A stretch of 64,000 nucleotides of DNA from Thermus sediminis (GCF_003426945.1 NZ_QURO01000004.1:1964158-2028157); one strand, 5' to 3'. Shown: positions 24,825 through 33,555, counted from the stretch's first letter. Translations and numbers: made by a program. The notes: generated by a model not told the origin, from the sequence alone.

Positions 24825-26569
24825 CGCAGCTGGAAGCGGCCCGCCGTGCTCTCCTGGATTTCCAGGATGGCCCGGAACCCCTCGAGGGCCTGTTGCCTTT
24901 CCCAAGGGGAAAGGGCAGTCCAGAGAACCCTGTTGCCGATGGCCTTCCCCTCGCGGAAGGTGGCCAGCTGGTGGGCTAGGCGTAGGTGGAAAAAGAAGCG
25001 GTAGGCCTCACCAAGCCGCTCGGCTCCTTCCCGGCTTAGGGTGCCCGCCCTCGCCGCCGCCTTGAGGCGCTCCACCGTTCCCCGGGCCTGATCTCCCGCC
25101 ATAAGGGCGTAGAGCCGGGCCAAGGCCACGATGGGGGCCAGGGCGTAACGCTTCAGGTCCACGAACCCTTTTTCCGTGCGCACCCGGCCAAAAAGGCCCA
25201 AGGGGGGGCGAAAGGCCAGGGCGCTTTGGGCCAGATGGTAGAGGAACACCCCTTTGCGGCTCCTTTCCAGAATGGCCTCCTCCAGGACCCTAAGGGAGAG
25301 CGCCCCGGCCACGCCCCGAAAGTCAAAGAGGATCTGCGTTTCCAGAAGGGCTTGGGGCTCAGGGGTTTCCATCCATTTGCTGAAGGTGGCCACCCAGTCC
25401 CGGAGGGGCATGCGCCAGCGGGTGGCCATATACCCTCCCTTGCACTCGGGGATGCCCGCCCGGATCAGCCCCTGGACCACCCGTTCCGCCAGGGCCTGGA
25501 AATAGGCCTCGTGGCCTCCCTCACCCAGGACTAAGGCGTTGTCCTGGTCGGTGAGCAGGGCCTGCTCCCGCCGGCCCTCGGAGCCGAAGACCATAAAGCT
25601 GTAGGGCATGGGGGGTTCCCCCAGGGCCGCCTCGGCCTCCTTCACCAGGCGGCGGATGAGGGCGTCGTTCAAGGAGGCCACCACCCGGCCGATCTCCAGG
25701 CCCCCAAGGCCCCGGGCGAAGAGGGCCTCCACCAGGTGGGCCACCTGGAGGCCGTACCGCTCTAGGTCCAGCCTCTCAATGCGCCGAAGGAGGAGGAGGG
25801 GGTTTTGCGCCTGGTGCAGCATCAGGTCCGTGTGGGTCACCACCCCCACCACCTCTTTCCCCTGGGTGACGGGCAGGTGGTGAATGCCCCGCTCCACCAT
25901 GGCCGCCATCGCCTCGTAGATGGGGGTTTCCGCGGGAAGGGCGAAGACGGGGGCGGTCATGACCTCGGCCACGGGGGTGGCAGGGGAACGCCCCTCCGCC
26001 AGGACCCGGTTCCTCAGGTCCCGGTCGGTGAGGATACCCAAGGGCTCCGCCTCCACCAGGAGGCTGGAAACCCCCTCTTCCCGCATCCTTTGGGCGGCCT
26101 CCTCCACCTTGGCGGTGGGAGGGATGAAGGCTGGAGGGCGCCGGACGAGCCTCCCCACCGGGCTGAAGAGGGAGGGGTCCGGAACTTCCCGAAGCCGCAC
26201 CCGGCTCACGAGGCCTTGGCCAAAAAAGCGGGCAGCCTCGGGAAACGTCAAGAGTTTTTGGAAAGTTTCTTTTGGGAAGGCCAAGAGGCGGACCGGGGTC
26301 CTGGCTATCACGGAGAAGGCGGGGGATTCCCCGGAGAGAAGGGAGGGGAAGCCAAAAAACTCCCCGGGTCCCAAGCTCCCCACCTCCTCCTCCCCGTCCC
26401 GTAAGGCTACCTCCCCTTCCAGCACCAGGTAGAGCTTCTCCGCAGGCTGGCCCCCTTGTTCCAGGATTTGCGCCCCTTTGGCGTGGGTCTCCTCCTGGGC
26501 TTGGCGGAGGAGGGCTTCTCGCTCCGCTTTAGGAAGGGCGCTCAGGAGTGGATTGGTTCTGGGGTCCAT
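24821..26569 (-). CDS. cNMP-binding, CBS and DUF294 nucleotidyltransferase-like protein
   Basis: The 582 aa protein has a cyclic-nucleotide-binding domain (about 10-120, GEVALRDGEEEVGSLGPGEF), paired CBS domains (about 150-265, EEGVSSLLVEAEPLGILTDR and GIHHLPVTQGKEVVGVVTHT), the DUF294 nucleotidyltransferase-like domain (about 300-420, GSEGRREQALLTDQDNALV) and a DUF294 C-terminal helical domain. The same architecture is found beside ActP and CrbS in proteobacteria, where its role in acetate use is unclear. It could read cAMP and adenylate charge. ATG 26569 is chosen by domain start; the frame opens further upstream in the neighbouring gene. Confidence 0.9.
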   Translation of the reverse strand: MDPRTNPLLSALPKAEREALLRQAQEETHAKGAQILEQGGQPAEKLYLVLEGEVALRDGEEEVGSLGPGEFFGFPSLLSGESPAFSVIARTPVRLLAFPKETFQKLLTFPEAARFFGQGLVSRVRLREVPDPSLFSPVGRLVRRPPAFIPPTAKVEEAAQRMREEGVSSLLVEAEPLGILTDRDLRNRVLAEGRSPATPVAEVMTAPVFALPAETPIYEAMAAMVERGIHHLPVTQGKEVVGVVTHTDLMLHQAQNPLLLLRRIERLDLERYGLQVAHLVEALFARGLGGLEIGRVVASLNDALIRRLVKEAEAALGEPPMPYSFMVFGSEGRREQALLTDQDNALVLGEGGHEAYFQALAERVVQGLIRAGIPECKGGYMATRWRMPLRDWVATFSKWMETPEPQALLETQILFDFRGVAGALSLRVLEEAILERSRKGVFLYHLAQSALAFRPPLGLFGRVRTEKGFVDLKRYALAPIVALARLYALMAGDQARGTVERLKAAARAGTLSREGAERLGEAYRFFFHLRLAHQLATFREGKAIGNRVLWTALSPWERQQALEGFRAILEIQESTAGRFQLR

Positions 26570-26888
26570 GGCTGGGGGTAAGCCAGGCCACCAGGGGGAT
26601 GATGTAGTGCAGGGCCACCTGGGCCTGAACCAGGACCACGAGGCCAACGCCCAGGATGAAAGCTGGGGGCAGGAGCACGAAAAGCCGCACCACCCGGCCT
26701 AAGCCAGGCGGGGGCAAGGGCCAGATGCGGTGGTAGAGGAGGCCAAGCAAAAGGCCCAGGGTCGCCCCTAAGGCGATCTGGAAGAGGATCCTGGGGGTGG
26801 GAAAGGGGAGGCCCAGGAGGTAGTGGCCAAGGAGGTAAAAGGCAAAGAGGGCGCTCAGGCTTCCCAGGTAGAACCGCAAAAGCTTCAT
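26529..26888 (-). CDS. small membrane protein
   Basis: The 119 aa protein begins KLLRFYLGSLSALFAFYLLG and has three to four hydrophobic helices (FQIALGATLGLLLGLLYHRI, FVLLPPAFILGVGLVVLVQA). It overlaps the DUF294 gene by 41 bases. GGAGG lies before its ATG. TATACT on the minus strand (26907-26902) is 13 bases upstream, so a second promoter may restart transcription after the hairpin at 26911-26936. No family was recognised. Confidence 0.7.
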   Translation of the reverse strand: MKLLRFYLGSLSALFAFYLLGHYLLGLPFPTPRILFQIALGATLGLLLGLLYHRIWPLPPPGLGRVVRLFVLLPPAFILGVGLVVLVQAQVALHYIIPLVAWLTPSHGPQNQSTPERPS

Positions 26889-26910
26889 GCTGCCTCCAGG
26901 TTGAGTATAA

Positions 26911-26936
26911 CCCCCTGGGCCCCTGGGCCCAGGGGG
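26911..26936 (-). terminator. hairpin between the actP-type gene and the downstream sensor genes
   Basis: CCCCCTGGGCC and GGCCCAGGGGG form an 11-bp stem with a four-base loop. On the minus strand it is followed by TTATAC rather than a full T-run, so partial termination is likely. Confidence 0.55.
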
Positions 26937-26949
26937 CAGGCAGAAGGGC

Positions 26950-28619
26950 TTAGTGCTCGCTGGCGGCTCCGCTTCCCTTGGGCACCCGGATCTCGTCCAC
27001 CAGCCTCTGGATCTCCTGGGGCGGGGGTTGCGTGGCCCGGGAGACCACGTAGGCCACCAGGATGTTGAGGAGCATGCCGATGGTGCCGATCCCTTCCGCC
27101 GTGATGCCAAAGACGAAGTTGGGCCAGCCCAGGTACTTGGTGCCCACGATGTAGCTGGCGGTGAAGACCAGGCCCACGATCATCCCCGCCACCGCCCCTT
27201 GCATGTTCATCCTCCGGTCAAAGATGCCTAGGAGGATGGCGGGGAAGAAGGTGCTCGCAGCAAGCCCAAAGGCGAAGGCCACGAGTTGGGCGATGAAGGC
27301 CGGCGGGTTGATGCCGAAGGGGGCGGCCAGGATCACCACCAGGGCGATGACCACCCGGGCGATGGTCAGCTTGGTGGCCTCGGAGGCGTTGGGGTTGAAG
27401 ATTCGGGTGTAGAGGTCATGGGAGATGGCGCTACTCATCACGATCAGGAGGCCTGCGGCCGTGGAGAGGGCGGCGGCCATACCGCCCGCCGCCACCAGGC
27501 CCACGATGAAGGGGGCCAGCTTGGCCACCTCGGGGGTGGAGAGGACGATGATGTCCCGGTCAATGGTGACTTCGTTCACCTCCCTGTCGCCGCTCATCTG
27601 CAGGATGCCGTCCCCGTTCTTGTCCTCCAGCTTGAGGAGGCCCGTCTTCTCCCACTTGGCCACCCAGTCAATCTGGCGCACCTCCTCCAGGGGCTGGTTG
27701 GCCAGGGTGGTGAGGAGGTTGTACTTGGAGAAGACGGCCACGGCGGGGGCGGTGGTGTAGAGGAGGCCGATGAAGAGGAGGGCCCAGCCGGCGCTCCAGC
27801 GGGCGTCCGAGGCCTTGGGTACGGTGTAGAAGCGGATGATCACGTGGGGGAGGCCGGCGGTGCCCACCATGAGGGTCAGGGTGATGAGGAAGACGTTGAG
27901 GGCGGAGAGGTTCTGGAAGGGGGCCACGTACTCCCTAAAGCCCAGCTCCACCTGGAGCTCGCTCAGGCGCACGGCGAAGTCGCTGAAGGTGAAGGCGAGG
28001 GGGGGAAGGGGGTTGCCCGTGAGGAGGTTGGAAAGGGCGATGCCCATGATCAGGTAGGCGGAGATGAGCACGGTGTACTGGGCCACCTGGGTCCAGGTGA
28101 TCCCCTTCATGCCGCCGATCACGGCGATGAAGGCGGTGACCAGGACGGCGACCCAGACCCCCGTGGCCACGTCCACCCCCAGGTAGCGGGAAAGCACGAT
28201 GCCCACGCCCCTGAGCTGGGGAACCATGTACACGAAGGAGACGAAGAGGGCGCTGATGACGGCCACCACCCGGGCCAGGTTGGAGTAGTAGCGGTCCCCC
28301 ACGAACTCGGGCACCGTGTACTTGCCGTACTTGCGCAGGTAGGGGGCGAGGAGGAGGGCCAGGAGGACGTACCCCCCGGTCCAGCCCATCAGGTAGACGG
28401 CCCCGTCGTAGCCTAGGAAGGCGATGAGGCCCGCCATGGAGATGAAGCTGGCCCCCGACATCCAGTCGGCGGCGGTGGCCGCCCCGTTGGCCACGGGGGC
28501 ACGCCCCGGCCCGCCACGTAGAAGCCCGCCGTCTCCCGCACCCGGGCCCAGTAGCCGATGCCCAGGTAAAGGGCGAAGCTCAGGATCACGATGGTCCAAG
28601 TCCAGGCTTCAACGCTCAT
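26950..28619 (-). pseudogene. ActP-type sodium/acetate symporter, single-base frameshift
   Basis: The joined product (about 556 aa) is a solute:sodium symporter of the acetate permease type, with about 13 helices (GLIAFLGYDGAVYLMGWTGG, TVPEFVGDRYYSNLARVVAV, AGGMAAALSTAAGLLIVMSS). The first 42 residues (SVEAWTWTIVILSFALYLGI, then ETAGFYVAGRGVPP) are in one frame from ATG 28619. The rest, from VANGAATAADWMSG, is in another. One base is missing in the G-run at 28495-28499: a sixth base would restore GTG CCC CCx GTG GCC. Downstream of this point nothing is damaged. It may be an assembly error, or the gene may be inactive. DUF4212 directly precedes it, as usual. Confidence 0.88.
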
Positions 28620-28630
28620 GCGCTACCCCC

Positions 28631-28888
28631 TTAGTCCTCAACCCCGTATTCCCGGTCCAGGGCCTGCATGCGGGTGGCGTAGATGAAAATCAGGACCACG
28701 AAGACCCAGATGGCCCCCTGTTGGGCGATCCAGAAGCCCAAGGGCGGCCCCCCGAAGGGCCGGATGCTGTTGAGGGCAGGGGCCAGCAGGATGCCAAGCC
28801 CGTAGGCCACCACCGCCCAGATCACCAGCAGGTTGCGGATCAGGGCCAGGTTCTTCTGCCAGTACTCCGCCAACTTGGCTCCGTCCAT
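28631..28888 (-). CDS. DUF4212 small symporter-associated protein
   Basis: The 85 aa protein starts DGAKLAEYWQKNLALIRNLL and has two membrane helices (VIWAVVAYGLGILLAPAL and GAIWVFVVLIFIYATRMQAL). DUF4212 proteins are found next to ActP-type symporters and are thought to be a small subunit. It is 12 bases from the symporter gene and is first in the operon. The promoter at 28964-28992 and the RBS GAGGGAGGG before the ATG show how it is expressed. Confidence 0.92.
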   Translation of the reverse strand: MDGAKLAEYWQKNLALIRNLLVIWAVVAYGLGILLAPALNSIRPFGGPPLGFWIAQQGAIWVFVVLIFIYATRMQALDREYGVED

Positions 28889-28963
28889 ACGCTCCCTCCC
28901 TCGCCAAACCGGAAAGGCCCGTGGGATGCGTGGGTCTGGCCTTGCCCCGGTTTGGTGGCGGTC

Positions 28964-29008
28964 ATCTTAGGGGCCCATGAGGGGGTTGTCAAGAAAGGGG
29001 GGTTTTTT
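28964..29008 (-). promoter_or_regulatory. promoter of the DUF4212-actP operon with shared upstream box
   Basis: On the minus strand TTGACA (28992-28987), 17 bases, TAAGAT (28969-28964). Directly upstream is CCCCCCTTTC, which makes the 16-base string TGTCAAGAAAGGGGGG on the plus strand (28987-29002). The same string occurs at 33461-33476 before the IclR-ACS gene. Confidence 0.82.
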
Positions 29009-29035
29009 CGCTATGCGCTAAAGGGGAGGTTTCCT

Positions 29036-30916
29036 CTACTCCTCGAGGGTGGAGAGGTCCCCGGGGTCCCTGCCCAGCTCCTGGGCTTTGAGCAGCCTTC
29101 GGAGGATCTTCCCCGAGCGGGTCTTGGGGAGCTTGTCCAGGAAGACCACCTCGCTGGGCGTGGCGATGGGGCCAAGCTCCCTCCGCACGTGCTGGAGGAT
29201 GCTCTCCTTGAGCTCTTCCGAAGGAGCCTGGCCCAGGCGCAGGACCACGAAGGCCTTGATGGCCTCCCCCTTCACGGGGTCGGGCACGCCGATGGCCGCC
29301 GCCTCGGCCACGGCGGGATGGGAGACCAGAGCGCTTTCCACATCGGCGGTGCCGATGCGGTGCCCGGCCACGTTGAGGACGTCATCCGCCCGCCCTAGGA
29401 CGCTGAAGTACCCCTCCTCGTCCTGGCTCGCCACGTCCCCGGCCACGTAGACCCCAGGGACCTCCCGCCAGTACTGGAGGTAGCGGTCGTGGTTGCCCCA
29501 GACGGTGCGCATCATGTGGGGGAAGGGGCGCCTGAGGACGAGAAGCCCCCCTTGCCCTGGGGGCACGGGCCTCCCCCCCTCGTCCACCACCCCCGCCTCC
29601 ACCCCGGGGAGGGGCACCCCCGCATACCCGGGCTTGGCGGGGAGGGTGAGGGGGGTGCCCAGGGTGGGGCCTCCTAGCTCCGTCTGCCACCAGTTGTCGG
29701 CCACGAAGCCCCGCCGGCCCCCTTCGGCCAGGTGCTCGTAGGCCCAGCGCAGGGCCTCGGGGTTTAAGGGCTCCCCGGCCACGGCGAGGAGGCGCAAGGA
29801 GGAGAGGTCATATTTCTTCGGCCACTCAGGACCAAACTTCATGAACAGGCGCACCGCCGTGGGGGCGGTGAACATCACGTTCACCCGGTAGCGCTCCACC
29901 GCCTGCCAGAAGGCCCCGGGGTCGGGGTAGTCGGGGGCCCCTTCCCGGAGAACGCTGGTGACCCCTTCCAGGAGGGGGGCGTAGACCATGTAGGAGTGGC
30001 CCACGATCCAGCCGATGTCGCTGGTGGCGAAGAAGAGGTCGTCGTCCTTCACGTCAAAAAAGGTGCGCAGGTGGTAGGTGGTGCCCACCATATACCCCCC
30101 GTGCACGTGGACCACCCCCTTGGGCTTCCCCGTGGAGCCCGAGGTGTAGAGGATGAAGAGGGGGTGCTCCGCCTCCACCATCTCCGCCCGGGCCTCCGGC
30201 GGGTGGCCCCAGAGGAGCTCCTCAAAGTCGTGGTGCCCCGGGGGAAGCTCCGCCTTGCCCAGGCGCTGGAACCAGACCACCCTGAGGGGGAGGTCCCGGA
30301 TGGCCTCCTCGGCGATGGAGCGGAGGTCCACCACCTTGCCCCGCCTAAAGCCCACGTCCCCGGCGATGAGGACCTTGGCCCCGGCGTCCAGGATGCGCTC
30401 CCTTAAGGCCCCCACTCCGAGGCCGGCGTAGACCACGCCGTGGATGGCCCCCAGGTAGGCCGTGGCCAGCATGGCCAGGACGCCCTCGAGGGTGAGGGGC
30501 ATGTAGAGGACCACCCGGTCGCCCTTCCCCACCCCCAGGGCCCTTAGCCCCGTGGCCAGGCGGCGCACCCGGTCCAGGAGCTCCCCGTAGGTGAGCTTGG
30601 CCTCCTGGCCCTCCTCGGAGAGGTAGAGGAGGGCCACCTTGTTCCTGAGGCCCCTTTCCACGTTCCTCTCCAGGGCGTTGTAGGCGGCGTTGGTGGTCCC
30701 TCCCAGGAACCACCGGTGCTCGGGGAGGTTCCACTCCAAAACCCTCTCAAAGGGCCTTTCCCAGTAAAAGCGCTTCGCCCACCCCCCCCAGAAGCCCTCG
30801 GGGTCCTCCAGGCTCCTCTGGTACTCCCCCTGGAAGTCCTGGAGGTTCGCCGCCTTCCTAGCGTGCTCCGGGGCCCAGAGCCTCTCCTCGGTTCTAAGAA
30901 TCTTTTCCACCGCCAT
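29036..30916 (-). CDS. acetyl-CoA synthetase-like AMP-binding enzyme
   Basis: The 626 aa protein activates a short acyl acid via acyl-AMP to acyl-CoA. It has the ACS N-terminal domain (DPEGFWGGWAKRFYWERPFE), the P-loop [15 protein letters not shown], the DNWWQTELGG motif with the acyl-pocket Trp of acetyl/propionyl-CoA synthetases, and the C-terminal [15 protein letters not shown] and [13 protein letters not shown] with the catalytic and acetylatable Lys. It differs clearly from the canonical Acs at 33556 (EL not ET in the WWQTE motif). Its start overlaps the end of the IclR-ACS gene by 23 bases, so the two are co-expressed. Acetate or propionate is the likely substrate. Confidence 0.92.
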   Translation of the reverse strand: MAVEKILRTEERLWAPEHARKAANLQDFQGEYQRSLEDPEGFWGGWAKRFYWERPFERVLEWNLPEHRWFLGGTTNAAYNALERNVERGLRNKVALLYLSEEGQEAKLTYGELLDRVRRLATGLRALGVGKGDRVVLYMPLTLEGVLAMLATAYLGAIHGVVYAGLGVGALRERILDAGAKVLIAGDVGFRRGKVVDLRSIAEEAIRDLPLRVVWFQRLGKAELPPGHHDFEELLWGHPPEARAEMVEAEHPLFILYTSGSTGKPKGVVHVHGGYMVGTTYHLRTFFDVKDDDLFFATSDIGWIVGHSYMVYAPLLEGVTSVLREGAPDYPDPGAFWQAVERYRVNVMFTAPTAVRLFMKFGPEWPKKYDLSSLRLLAVAGEPLNPEALRWAYEHLAEGGRRGFVADNWWQTELGGPTLGTPLTLPAKPGYAGVPLPGVEAGVVDEGGRPVPPGQGGLLVLRRPFPHMMRTVWGNHDRYLQYWREVPGVYVAGDVASQDEEGYFSVLGRADDVLNVAGHRIGTADVESALVSHPAVAEAAAIGVPDPVKGEAIKAFVVLRLGQAPSEELKESILQHVRRELGPIATPSEVVFLDKLPKTRSGKILRRLLKAQELGRDPGDLSTLEE

Positions 30917-33428
30917 ACGCTTCCTCCAGCCCCGAGGTGTCCCCCGGGTCCATGCCCAAAAGCTCCGCCTTGAGGAGCCGCCTCAGGATCTTGCCGCTTC
31001 GGGTGCGGGGGAGGCTTTCCGCGAAGAGGACCTGCACCGGGCCCAAGGGCCCCAGGTGGCGGAAGAGGTGGGCCTTGAGCTTCTCCGCCAGGAGGGGCTT
31101 GAGCTCCTCCGGGAGGTCCTTGTTCCTCAGGACCACGAAGAGGGCCAGGCTTTCCCCCTCTTCGCCGGGGATGCCGATGGCGGCGGCCTCAGCCACCTGG
31201 GGGTGGGTGAGGAGGGCCGCCTCCACCTCGGCGGTGCCGAGCCTCGCCTCCCCCAGCTTGATGACCTCCTCGGTGCGGCCCAGGATGCGGAAGTACCCCT
31301 CCTCGTCCATGAGGGCGAGGTCCCCCGTCCAGTAAAGCCCGCCCCGCCAGGGGCTTTCCCCCCCAAGGAGGCCCACCATCTGGGCGGGGCCTGACCGGAG
31401 GAGGACCAGGTGGCCCTTCTCCCCTGGGGGGAGGACCCGGCCCTCCCCGTCCACCACCCGGGCCTCCACTCCGGGGAGGGGCACCCCCACGAAGCCCGGC
31501 TTGGCGGGCAGGGGGAGGGGGGTGGCCAGGGCCGGGGCCCCCAGTTCCGTCTGCCACCAGTTGTCCAGGGGCCAGGCCAGGTGCTCCTTGGCCCAGCGCC
31601 AGACCTCGGGGGCCAGGGCCTCCCCCACGCTCCCCACGAGCCTAAGCCCCGTGGGCCTGGCTTCCCCGTGGCGGCGGAGGGTCCTTAGGACGGTGGGGGA
31701 GGTGAGGAGGACCCCTACCCCCAGGCGGCCCAGGCGCTCGTAGAAGGCGCTCGGGCTCGGGTGGTCGGGCCGATCCTCGAGGAGGAGGCTCGTCCCCCCC
31801 AGGAGGAGGGGGGCGTAGAGGCCGAAGGAGTGGCCCACCACCCAGAAGAGGTCGGCGGTGGTGTGGAAGACCTCCCCCGGCTTCAGGTCTAAGAGGTAGC
31901 GGAGGGCCCAGGCCACGCCCACCATGTACCCCCCGTGGCCGTGGAGCACCCCCTTGGGGGTGCCGGTGGAGCCCGAGGTGTGGAGGAGGAAGAGGGGGTG
32001 GTCGGAGGGGACGGGGAGGGCCTCGAGGGGCCTGCCCTCCGTGGCCCTCTCCAGAAACTCCGTGGTGCCTCGGGTGTGCCAGAGGACGGGGAGGTCCAGG
32101 CCAGAGAGGGCCGCCTCCACCGTGGCCCTGGTGGGCATGAACCGGCCCCTCAGGTAGTACCCGTCGGCGGCGAGGAGGAGCCGGGCCTGGCCCTTCAGGA
32201 GGCGCTGGCGCAAGGCCTCGGGGCCTAGGCCCATGGGGAGGGCCGTGTGGACCGCTCCCAGGCGGGCGCAGGCTAACATGGCCGTGGCGGCCTCAAGGCC
32301 CGTGGGCAGGTAGAGGGCCACCCGGTCCCCTGGACCCACGCCTAGGCCCCTTAGGACCCCCGCCAGGCGGGCAGAGAGGTCCCAAAGCTCCCGGTAGGTC
32401 CACTTTCCCACCTCCCCCTCCCCGTCCAGGGTGAGGAGGGCCACCTGCTGGGCCTTTTCCGGGAGGTGGCGGTCCAGGGCATTTAGGGCGGCGTTGGTGA
32501 GGCCGCCTTGGAACCAGCGCCTCCTTTCCGGGTCGTAGGCCACTTCCCAGGGCTTTTCCCAGTAAAAGCCCCTGGCCCATGCCCCCCAGAAGCCCTCGGG
32601 GTCCTCGAGGCTCTGCCGGTAGAGGGTGGGGAAGTCCTGGAGGTTGGCCTTCTCCACGAGCCCCTTTGGGGGCTCCACCGCCTCGAGGGCGGGCCTCACC
32701 TCGGGGGGCGGGGGGAGGGAGGGAGGTTCAGGGGCGGGCAGGTGGGCGGAGACCCGGGCTACCTCGGCCAGCGCCCGGGCCAGGCGGCTGAAGGCGAAGG
32801 GGAAGCGCCGGGCGGGGACCACCACCCCTAAGGCCCCTAGGACCTCCCCCTTGGGGCCGAAGAGGGGGGCGGCCAGGGCGGAAAGCCCGGGGGCGTACTC
32901 CTCCATCTCCACCGCCAGGCCCGACTCCCGCACCCGCTGCAGTTCCTCCTCAAGGGCCTGGGGGTCGGTGAGGGTGTAGGGGGTCTTGGGGCGCAGGGGG
33001 GGAAGGGGCAGGACCCCGTGGGCCAGGAGGACCTTCCCCAGGGCCAAGGCGTGGGCCTCCTCGGGCAAGGCCTCCCCTAGGGGATGGGGCTGGCCCTGCC
33101 GTCCCCGGGTCTTGAGCCTTACCCCTTCCGGGGTGGGGAGGACCAGGTAGCAGCGCTCCCGGGTACACAGGTAGAGCTCCTCCAAGGCCTCCTCCAGGAA
33201 GCCCTGGGTCTGGGGTGGGGGCTTGGACCGGGCCAGGCGGTACCCCCCTTCCCCCCTGACGGCGAACCCTTCCTCCACTAGACTGTTGAGGAGGGCGTAG
33301 GCGGTGGAGAGGCTCTTGCCCAGGATCTGGGCCACCTCCTTGGCCTCCACCCCCTCGGGGTGCTCCGCCAGGTGGGCCAGGATGCGCAAGGCCGCCTGGA
33401 CCGTAGAAAGCCCCCGCCTCTGCGCCAT
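30894..33428 (-). CDS. IclR transcription regulator fused to an acetyl-CoA synthetase
   Basis: This is one unbroken 844-residue frame. Residues 8-65 are an IclR winged helix (QAALRILAHLAEHPEGVEAK, ILGKSLSTAYALLNSLVEEG). Residues about 75-225 are an IclR effector domain (ALALGKVLLAHGV, GLAVEMEEYAPGLSALAAPL, GEVLGALGVVVPARRF). After a Pro-rich linker (about 228-255), residues 258-840 are a full ACS: EDPEGFWGAWARGFYWEKPW, LLHTSGSTGTPKGVLHGHGG, LDNWWQTELGAP, GRTEEVIKLGEARLG and PRTRSGKILRRLLK, so ATP, CoA and catalytic-Lys sites look intact. I know of no described IclR-ACS fusion. It could act as an enzyme that reports its ligand state to DNA. The start fits TTGACA-N18-GAAGAT with eight bases to the ATG. 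Confidence 0.93.
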   Translation of the reverse strand: MAQRRGLSTVQAALRILAHLAEHPEGVEAKEVAQILGKSLSTAYALLNSLVEEGFAVRGEGGYRLARSKPPPQTQGFLEEALEELYLCTRERCYLVLPTPEGVRLKTRGRQGQPHPLGEALPEEAHALALGKVLLAHGVLPLPPLRPKTPYTLTDPQALEEELQRVRESGLAVEMEEYAPGLSALAAPLFGPKGEVLGALGVVVPARRFPFAFSRLARALAEVARVSAHLPAPEPPSLPPPPEVRPALEAVEPPKGLVEKANLQDFPTLYRQSLEDPEGFWGAWARGFYWEKPWEVAYDPERRRWFQGGLTNAALNALDRHLPEKAQQVALLTLDGEGEVGKWTYRELWDLSARLAGVLRGLGVGPGDRVALYLPTGLEAATAMLACARLGAVHTALPMGLGPEALRQRLLKGQARLLLAADGYYLRGRFMPTRATVEAALSGLDLPVLWHTRGTTEFLERATEGRPLEALPVPSDHPLFLLHTSGSTGTPKGVLHGHGGYMVGVAWALRYLLDLKPGEVFHTTADLFWVVGHSFGLYAPLLLGGTSLLLEDRPDHPSPSAFYERLGRLGVGVLLTSPTVLRTLRRHGEARPTGLRLVGSVGEALAPEVWRWAKEHLAWPLDNWWQTELGAPALATPLPLPAKPGFVGVPLPGVEARVVDGEGRVLPPGEKGHLVLLRSGPAQMVGLLGGESPWRGGLYWTGDLALMDEEGYFRILGRTEEVIKLGEARLGTAEVEAALLTHPQVAEAAAIGIPGEEGESLALFVVLRNKDLPEELKPLLAEKLKAHLFRHLGPLGPVQVLFAESLPRTRSGKILRRLLKAELLGMDPGDTSGLEEAYGGGKDS

Positions 33429-33436
33429 TTAGGTCC

Positions 33437-33466
33437 ATCTTCCTCAGGTTCCGTTCCCCCTGTCAA
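33437..33466 (-). promoter_or_regulatory. promoter of the IclR-ACS gene
   Basis: On the minus strand TTGACA (33466-33461), 18 bases, GAAGAT (33442-33437), then eight bases to the ATG at 33428. CCCCCCCTTTC directly precedes the -35. Confidence 0.65.
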
Positions 33467-33511
33467 GAAAGGGGGGGTTTGCGAAATGCCCAAAAACCCC
33501 CCTTTTCTTGA
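33463..33511. promoter_or_regulatory. inverted repeat spanning both divergent -35 elements
   Basis: TCAAGAAAGGGGGG (33463-33476) and CCCCCCTTTTCTTGA (33497-33511) are inverted copies apart from one T. Each arm contains the TTGA of one -35. Between them GCGAAATGC (33481-33489) recalls the GCATAGCGAAAA found upstream of the DUF4212 promoter. This is a candidate operator for a regulator acting on both genes. Confidence 0.6.
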
Positions 33512-33536
33512 CCTAGCCTTGGCTCCTGCCTATCCT
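33508..33536 (+). promoter_or_regulatory. acs promoter
   Basis: TTGACC (33508-33513), 17 bases, TATCCT (33531-33536). The predicted start near 33543 gives a short leader with AAAGGAGG before the ATG at 33556. Confidence 0.82.
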
Positions 33537-33555
33537 CAAAGACAAAGGAGGGCCT

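Noticed and set aside
30894..33428. Possibility that the IclR and ACS parts are two genes
   Set aside because: The frame is continuous without stop, the linker has no start with an RBS or -10 signal that I could see, and codon use is even throughout.
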